From Pseudeuparius sepicola (lineage: Eukaryota; Arthropoda; Insecta; Coleoptera; Anthribidae), in NCBI GenBank assembly GCA_963920635.1, contig OY987308.1, forward strand, positions 23,651,096 to 23,715,095: DNA of 64,000 bases, given 5' to 3'. Both the position numbers and the translations under genes were made by a program. The notes below the pieces were generated by a model. It did no database searches, was not told where the DNA came from, and saw nothing but the letters and a program-made list of their open reading frames with translations. Below, in pieces: positions 58,181-64,000 of the stretch (the stretch's first letter is position 1; every line of letters starts with the position of its first letter).

Positions 58181-59860
58181 CGGTACAGGGACGACCCGGC
58201 CTGGGAGGCCGACGTCATTGGTACATCGGAAAGAATTTTAGAAGGTGCCCCACAAGCACACATACCACTCTGTAGTCCTGAGGAAGTAAATAACATTTTT
58301 GCCGGCCAGAAAAGCTCCCGGCTTGGATGGAATCACCAACAAGGCAATTAAATTTCTTCCGAAAAAATACAGGGTGGCTATCTTAAATTTATGTAATGCT
58401 ATCCTCAGGACTCAGTATTTCCCAAAGGAATGGAGGAAATCGCAAATAGTCACTATCCCTAAGAAAGGCGGTTCTAGTGCACCTAGCGACTACAGGCCTA
58501 TTAGTTTGTTGCCCACGATTTCTAAAATAGTCGAAAAAGTTGTACTGTCGAGATTAACTGCGGAAGCGGATAATCTGGAGATTTTACAAGGGGAACAGTT
58601 CGGTTTTAGAGCAATGCACAGCACTGAGCTGCAGGCCTGCAGATTGGTGGAGAACATTACCTCAAATTTACAAAATAGAAAGAGCGCCGGTCTGATTTTG
58701 CTAGACATAGCAAAAGCCTTTGACAAGGTGTGGCATTGGAGACTGATCTACAAGATGCTCCAGGGGGGTTTCTCAGTCCCCATTGTCCGCTTTGTTAAGG
58801 GTTTTATCACAGGCAGAAAATTTTGTGTAAAAATTGATAACAAAAATTCCGATTTTCGTGAAATTCAAGCAGGCGTACCGCAGGGCTCGGTCTTAGGCCC
58901 AATTCTGTACTCAGTTTATATTAGCGATTTGACGTCGTACCCGAATACGCAGGTTTTTCTTTATGCGGACGATACTGCGATTCTAGCTGTAGACAAAAGT
59001 CTTGGGTTTGTTAAATCTTTCCTGCAACGAGCAGTGAACTCAATCTCGGAATACTTTATTAAATGGAAAATTAAGGTCAATGAGAGGAAAACTCAGGCCA
59101 TTCTTATTACCAAAAAACGGGACATACCAAATTTAGAGCGTGTTACTATTAATCAGACTGCCCTAGATTGGAGTAATGAAGCGGTATACCTAGGCATAAC
59201 CCTAGATAAACGTTTAACTTGGCTTCCGCATATCAATTCCCGAATAAGGAAAGCTAAAGCAGCCATGTCCAAATTATATCCTCTCTTGGCCAGCAACTCT
59301 AAACTCAATGTCCAGAGTAAAGTTTTAATTTATACTCAGGTAATTAGACCCGCCCTCTTGTACGCTAGCACCGCCTGGTGTTTTGCGGCTCAAACACAAA
59401 TTAAAAAGATCCAAATAATACAAAACAAATGCCTTCGCATGGCGGTGGGAGCGGAATGGTACGTGACAAATAAAACCATACACAATGACCTCAATATACC
59501 TACAATACGCGAATATATTAGGACCCACGGACGCAAAATTTACGAACTTATTATTCCAAACCATCCTAACCGACTACTGACAGACGTTTGTACTTACGAA
59601 CTTAACCCCAGATTACCCCATAAGAGACCTAGACACTTTATCGATATAGATGACGTATGGCAATGGCAATAACAATAACCCTTATTAAAAAATTATCTAC
59701 ATGTTATTCTTTAGATTTTAACATAATGTAAAAAGCACACGCAAAAACCATCCCTCCATGTACCGTCTCTCTTTGTTTTTTCTTGATTATTGTTTAAAAT
59801 TATTCGGGGAACAGGGCGCAAGTGCGCCGACCTCATTAGGACAAATTAGAAAATGGAATG
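58181..59860 (+). mobile_element. Jockey-like element, truncated copy
   Basis: The recognisable element runs from about 58181, where the pre-RT linker starts, through the RT frame and about 190 bases of 3' UTR. The exact 3' end and target duplication could not be fixed. Most of the 5' half (ORF1, endonuclease) is absent, as is usual after incomplete reverse transcription. Confidence 0.75.
58299..59672 (+). CDS. Jockey-like non-LTR retrotransposon reverse transcriptase, 5'-truncated
   Basis: A 457-codon open frame with a complete RT palm and thumb. ARKAPGLDGI starts it, SDYRPISLLPTISKIVEKVV follows, LLDIAKAFDKVWH holds the first catalytic Asp, AGVPQGSVLGPILYSVYISD comes next, FLYADDTAIL has the YADD box at residues 222-225, then YLGITLDKRLTW and LYASTAWCFAA in the C-terminal region. 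It ends DDVWQWQ at a TAA (59670-59672). The first codon is TTG and is not a real start. Upstream, SPEEVNNIF can be read in a shifted frame at about 58268-58297, so the frame is broken at the junction. No endonuclease or ORF1 lies upstream. It is the 3' part of a fairly young LINE copy, unable to move by itself. Confidence 0.93.
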   Translation: MPARKAPGLDGITNKAIKFLPKKYRVAILNLCNAILRTQYFPKEWRKSQIVTIPKKGGSSAPSDYRPISLLPTISKIVEKVVLSRLTAEADNLEILQGEQFGFRAMHSTELQACRLVENITSNLQNRKSAGLILLDIAKAFDKVWHWRLIYKMLQGGFSVPIVRFVKGFITGRKFCVKIDNKNSDFREIQAGVPQGSVLGPILYSVYISDLTSYPNTQVFLYADDTAILAVDKSLGFVKSFLQRAVNSISEYFIKWKIKVNERKTQAILITKKRDIPNLERVTINQTALDWSNEAVYLGITLDKRLTWLPHINSRIRKAKAAMSKLYPLLASNSKLNVQSKVLIYTQVIRPALLYASTAWCFAAQTQIKKIQIIQNKCLRMAVGAEWYVTNKTIHNDLNIPTIREYIRTHGRKIYELIIPNHPNRLLTDVCTYELNPRLPHKRPRHFIDIDDVWQWQ

Positions 59861-60376
59861 GTAAATATTGAAATATTTCACAAATAATGTCATTTATTAA
59901 TTGGTTCATATTGGCAGGCGTCGATTTCTCAGAAATAGATTCCCTGAAGAATTAAATGTGTCAATCAAGCTTTAATATTAAATATTACGTAATCTACATT
60001 ATGAATGTAGAATGTAGATACCTTTGTGATCTTGTGCGACGTCCATACTACGTATTCGATGGTTGCAAAAGTTTTAGCGTGGGAAATTATTGTGTCGCAT
60101 AGAAAACGAATTGTGTAAGAGAATTTTAAATGTGCCCATGTGTTTAAATCTCAGATGCAGGTGGGGTTGAATAAACTATGGGGTGCTTGTGGGAAAATAA
60201 TATCGTCACACTATAGGTATCCCTCTCAAAATAGGGTGCACACTGCACATGTGTATAGTCTTAAAGTGATAAGTACGTAGGTATGTTCTGCAAACAGAAC
60301 ACGTTTTAGATAAGCATATTCGATCAAAGGGAATTTTTGTAGTTTGTAAATCTTTTAATAGTTATTTACGTACCAT
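59861..60376. other. Intergenic stretch, nothing recognised
   Basis: No motif or repeat recognised. Confidence 0.4.
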
Positions 60377-60842
60377 GGTACTGAAGTTCAACCACAAGAG
60401 TCATAAAAAGAACTTCACTGCCGAGGTACATATTAAATACCTTTTTTAAATTTTAAAAATGTTTTATTGGACAAAAAAATAATAATAAGGGATCACCCGT
60501 CCATGAACCGACTGCGCGCGGCGTTGCTTGACTTTGACGATCGCTCTACCTAGGTCAAGTATGACGAGGCACGGCGCTTCCCAACAGAAACTCCAAACTG
60601 CTGCCCGTTGTGCAGCCTCCACGAAAAATAGATTGATATCCAAACCTACTAAAATATTTATACTGAAAGATTGCGCTGCTATAGCTAACAATTTCGCAAT
60701 GTGCACGAAAAGTTAAATGGGCCTTTATCGGCCGGGTTTTGAATATTTTTGGTCACTTTTGATGGGCGATGGCTCCGCGTCCGACGTTTGATGTTTACCG
60801 ATTTCCGAGCATTTAATGACGATTTTTAGACATTTTACTGCC
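60377..60842 (+). repeat. Family C repeat, copy
   Basis: It starts GGTACTGAAGTTC and ends TTTTACTGCC. It shares the body with 57021-57477 (GGGATCACCCGTCCATGAAC, GACGAGGCACGGCGC, GGGCCTTTATCGGCCGGG). Near the right end, part of the GTCAAGGCCTAC segment is replaced. Confidence 0.75.
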
Positions 60843-62128
60843 GATTTCAAGAAAATACTTTTTTTTATTAAAGTATCATAGTAAACATTTCCGTGAGAAA
60901 GTTCCTAAACACGTGTTGAAAGATAAACCCATTGTAAAAAAGTAATTGGTGTATATTGTACCTACGAGTTTACAGATCATTTGTTACTAATTCAGACCCA
61001 TTGAAAAGTGAAAATAGGCCTACCTTCTTTTTTCACATGGATGTAGTAAATGTAACGGCATTTTTAGTACTATTATAGACATGTAAAACCGTTGACAGAA
61101 CATTTCCCACAATATAGTAATACACATACAGGGTGTCTCTAATATGGGAGCACTCGAAAAATTTAGAAAAATAAATTTTAACTTATGAACATAATATTTG
61201 TTTCTTAAAATTATGTAAGGGAATCAACGCCTCGGAACACGTCTACTGAGACAATAATTTTTTTTAGAAATTTTAAGGACAAGCAATTACAAAATCAAAT
61301 CATCACGATGTAGGTATTTTTTTTTATCTGTCCATTACAAACTGTTCCTTTTCGAGATAAATCTAGCATGCCGAATAAGGGACACATAATGTGTCCCAAG
61401 GCGAGACACGGGGAGTCCCGACGCCGTTCGAAGATGTCGTCCACGCGCCACAGCTGCGAACGCAGAATCAAAGAAAAGAATCAAGGGATCCCCACAGAGA
61501 ATAGAAGAATAATGCACAAAAGGCATTCGACCGTAATGCTCTTGCTTTGGACGCAAACACACTGGCGTGGAGCGGGATTTTTTACGTTGAAATTGCTCCA
61601 AGGCTGGTACTCACTGATGAAGTTTCAAAAGTCAGAAACACTTATAAATCTGAAAATGATGTAAATGTAAATTTTGATTTGTATTTAAATGAAATTTGGT
61701 ACACATCATAACGGCATGTGTTAGCATAAAACCTGTTAAAATCAAACACCATGAACAACCAGTGACGTAGAAGTGAGTAATTAGTACAAATTGTTTTTAG
61801 AAAAAAATTAATTACCTGGTATAGTAAAAAATATATTGTTTTTATGCAGATTTTAAGTGTAAACAAAAATGTCCTCTTGGCAATTTTTCGTATGTGTCAT
61901 GGTTTCATGGCAAATTCGAATTTTTGTATTATTTCAGAGTATTTCTGAAAAATTAACTAAAATGATTACTCGATAGGTAAGACTCAAAGTACAAAAAATG
62001 TGTTTCTTACTTTCAATAAAGTAACTTTTTCCATCAAACTTACCTATTCAAGATTCTAATTTTCGAGATACAGAGCGTAACATTAATTTTATCTTCCCTG
62101 AATGTTCTAGGCCCTGAATCTTCAAATA
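60843..62128. other. Intergenic stretch with a lone transposon-type end
   Basis: TACAGGGTGTCTCTAATATG at about 61129 has no mirror partner in view. Overlapping frames on both strands at 61335-61664 have no recognisable motif. No gene called. Confidence 0.45.
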
Positions 62129-62765
62129 TACAGGGTGTAAATGAATAAGTGAGAAAAAATTCAAGGGGTGAATCTTTGAGTGATTCTAAGACCGAAAGTC
62201 CATATAAACATAGGTCCGCTAATGCTTCGTTTTCAAAATACAGGGTGTCAAACATTTTTTAATAATTATTATAATAAAACAAAAATTTTTTATAGCTAGC
62301 ATTACCGTTTAATTTTTTATTATGTTGTCCCGGAGACATGCAATAAAGTGATTTTTTTTTCTCAAAAACGAAGCGAGATGCGAGAATAATTCAAGAGACA
62401 AAAAAGTTGTATATTTAGTTGCTGAATGCGAAAAAAAAAAGTTTTTTAAAAAGTCAGTAAGGCACATTTTTTTACAAAATTATTTGTTAAGGTGCCCTCG
62501 GGACGCCACTGTACTTAATAATTTTAATCTAGTAAGGGCTAAATTAGCCTCATTCCACCATAAATAACACTGCCAAATTTCAACACAATCGGCTAAAGGA
62601 TTATTAAGATATTTACGAAAAAGCGATTTTTTAAGAAGAGTTTGACACCCTGTATCTTGAAAAGAAAGCATTACCGGACCTATGTTTATATAAACTTTTC
62701 GTCTTAGACTCACTCAAAGATTCACCACTTGAGTTTTTTTATCACTTATTCGTTTACACCCTGTA
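62129..62765. mobile_element. Family B TIR element, copy 2, with nested second terminus
   Basis: The outer ends are TACAGGGTGTAAATGAATAA and its mirror, finishing CACCCTGTA at 62765. About 110 bases in from each end a second pair of CAGGGTGTCAAAC / GTTTGACACCCTG termini occurs (62241 and about 62652). The blocks AAGGGGTGAATCTT and AATGCTTCGTTTTC relate it to 11045-11631. The inner part is AT-rich without a frame. Another lone CACCCTGTA end lies near 62842. Confidence 0.85.
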
Positions 62766-63271
62766 TAGCCTTAAATAGGTAAGTTTACTTATTGGAAAAT
62801 AATACTTTATTTAAACTAAGAGACGCATTTTAAGTCTTTTCACCCTGTATAATCTTAGAATGGACAAAGTATTTCACAAAAAATACACCTTAAAAAAATT
62901 GTTTAGAATGTCTCCTGAAAAAAAAAAAGTAGCACCGTTACATATTTGTATAAATACTTCAATTCCGCAATATTTCAGCTTTGCTTGGCAAAATCGTCAA
63001 CCGTCAACTACGGCACTGCCCGTTTCTTAGGGACAATACCGTCGAAAAAGCGTCTCCACAGCTGGCCTGATTTCATTTCAACCCGATGCTTTTCCAGGCA
63101 AGTGAGCTGTGTGCGATCTACCCCAAGTTTGGGCAAACATAATGAATATTCTGCGATGTCGGCGGTTACCGAAATTTTTCGTTCTGGGCTCTCATAAATC
63201 GTGGGGTTTTATTGTTAGCCCCCATCCGGGAACACCTCTGACCTCACTGATTTGGAAATAGTTTACATTCC
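62766..63271. other. Intergenic stretch, nothing recognised
   Basis: Includes the single end TTTCACCCTGTATAATC near 62840. The 83-codon frame at 62946 has no known motif. Confidence 0.35.
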
Positions 63272-63366
63272 GCAATTTAGTTATTAGTTTTCATATAAAG
63301 TTTTACGCAAAATATTTGGTGTAGCGTGCTGGAATTTCAACAATCGTTCTAACAGTCCATGTGTGA
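63272..63366 (+). repeat. Repeat D, copy 2
   Basis: Matches 12225-12322 in the same orientation (blocks GCAAAATATTTGG, TTTCAACAAT, AACAGTCCATGTG). It is followed 30 bases later by a family C copy. Confidence 0.65.
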
Positions 63367-63394
63367 TTTGTAACGCCTAAACTTTAAGGTCTGA

Positions 63395-63733
63395 AATACT
63401 GTGTGCGGTGTTGCTTGACTTTGACGATCGCCCTACCCAGGTCAAGTATGACGAGGCACGGCGCTTCCCAAGAGAAACTCCAAACTGCTGCCTGTTATTG
63501 TCCAAAAATGGATTGATATTCAAACCTACTAAAATATTTATACTGAAAGCTTGTGCTGCTATGAGTAACAATTTCGCAATGTGTACGGAAAGTTAAATGA
63601 GCCTTTATTTGCCGGGTTTTGAATATTTGGTCACTTTTGACGGGCGATGGCTCCGCGTCTGACGTTTGACGTTTACATCTCGTCAAGGCCTACTTATTGA
63701 AAAAATCGTACAATAATGGGCTACTTCAGTGCC
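63395..63733 (+). repeat. Family C repeat, 5'-truncated copy
   Basis: It begins in the middle of the family at GCGGTGTTGCTTGACTTTGA and runs to the intact end GGGCTACTTCAGTGCC. The body is close to 57021-57477. Confidence 0.75.
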
Positions 63734-63744
63734 GATTTCTGATA

Positions 63745-63835
63745 CCCGAAAATGCCCCATACACAAAATTTGAGCAAACAATATACAGGGAGGTTCTCAG
63801 ATGAGGGGAGGTTCATTCTGCATGCGGTGGTGTTT
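63745..63835 (+). repeat. Family A core relic
   Basis: AAATTTGAGCAAACAATATA and CAGGGAGGTTC, and then TTCATTCTGCATGCGG, follow the family A core order (AAATTTGAACAAAAACTATA, CAGGGAGTTCCATTCTGCAG at 17888-17927), with a small insertion. A degraded fragment without ends. Confidence 0.55.
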
Positions 63836-64000
63836 ACAAATCGGCGACGTCAGAGCTGTTTCCAATAACGCAAAATCATTCTGGATGATACCATATCTCC
63901 CAATTATATTTTTGAACTTTCGCAAGGTCCCGAGGGTGCCGTGTTCGGTGGACTTTCCGGACATCGATTTTCTCTCCCGTTGCACCCCTTTGAGGCCGTA

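Noticed and set aside
61335..61664. Opposed frames of 88 and 98 codons
   Set aside because: They overlap on both strands without recognisable motifs; GC-richer sequence alone can lengthen frames.
63495..63686. Repeated minus-strand peptide in family C copies as a gene
   Set aside because: It occurs only in repeat copies, is truncated differently in each and has no start or domain; kept only as a remark on family C.

Overview
The window looks like a nuclear scaffold from an AT-rich insect genome. The evidence is two multi-exon genes with AG/GT splice sites and very short introns (54 to 58 bases), long introns packed with transposon debris, and relics of eukaryote-type retroelements (Jockey-like, Penelope-like, Ty1/copia) and mariner-type DNA transposons. 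The repeat style suggests a beetle, but that is an inference and no taxon marker is present. There are no operons, CRISPR arrays or rRNA genes, and I recognised no tRNA.

Two host genes are supported by exon structure. On the plus strand, 19867-26005 holds the last four exons of a chondroitin sulfate N-acetylgalactosaminyltransferase (CSGALNACT family). The reading frame joins exactly across three introns, and a polyadenylation signal lies 112 bases after the stop. On the minus strand, 33966-28395 holds the last four exons of an unrecognised secreted protein that is very rich in Tyr, Asp and Arg. Both genes lack their 5' ends here, and in both the last intron (4.6 kb and 4.5 kb) is filled with repeats. 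They are convergent, so their 3' ends face each other across 26.0-28.4 kb.

Region by region: 0-3.5 kb, the end of a foldback transposon and anonymous sequence; 3.5-11.06 kb, a tandem array of about 23 copies of a 329-base unit that carries a transposon terminus and abuts a foldback element; 11-19 kb, a run of foldback or TIR elements and a Jockey-like RT relic; 19.8-26.1 kb, CSGALNACT with a mariner foldback in its last intron; 26.6-32.9 kb, diverged repeats of about 165-190 bases in alternating orientation, surrounding the last exon of the secreted-protein gene; 34.8-36.1 kb, a Tc1/mariner-superfamily element with broken transposase; 38.4-44.3 kb, copia and Penelope relics, an 869-base near-perfect palindrome and two related foldback elements; 45-64 kb, further TIR elements, a Penelope relic, a foldback whose loop encodes a Cys-rich protein tail, a 5'-truncated Jockey-like element with a long intact RT frame, and several copies of one family of non-autonomous repeats.

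The main theme is a set of elements that share the end TACAGGGTG...CACCCTGTA. Many are almost complete inverted repeats (foldbacks). One carries a mariner transposase 3' part in its loop, several share a core but have different outer arms, and one terminus has been caught up in the satellite unit. Letters used below: family A = foldbacks at 17.6, 41.5 and 43.2 kb; B = 11.0 and 62.1 kb; C = the 457-base TIR repeat at 47-63 kb; D = the 95-base repeat at 12.2 and 63.3 kb; E = the CAGGGACTC TIR element at 24 and 45 kb; F = the 90-base repeat at 19.2 and 46.2 kb.
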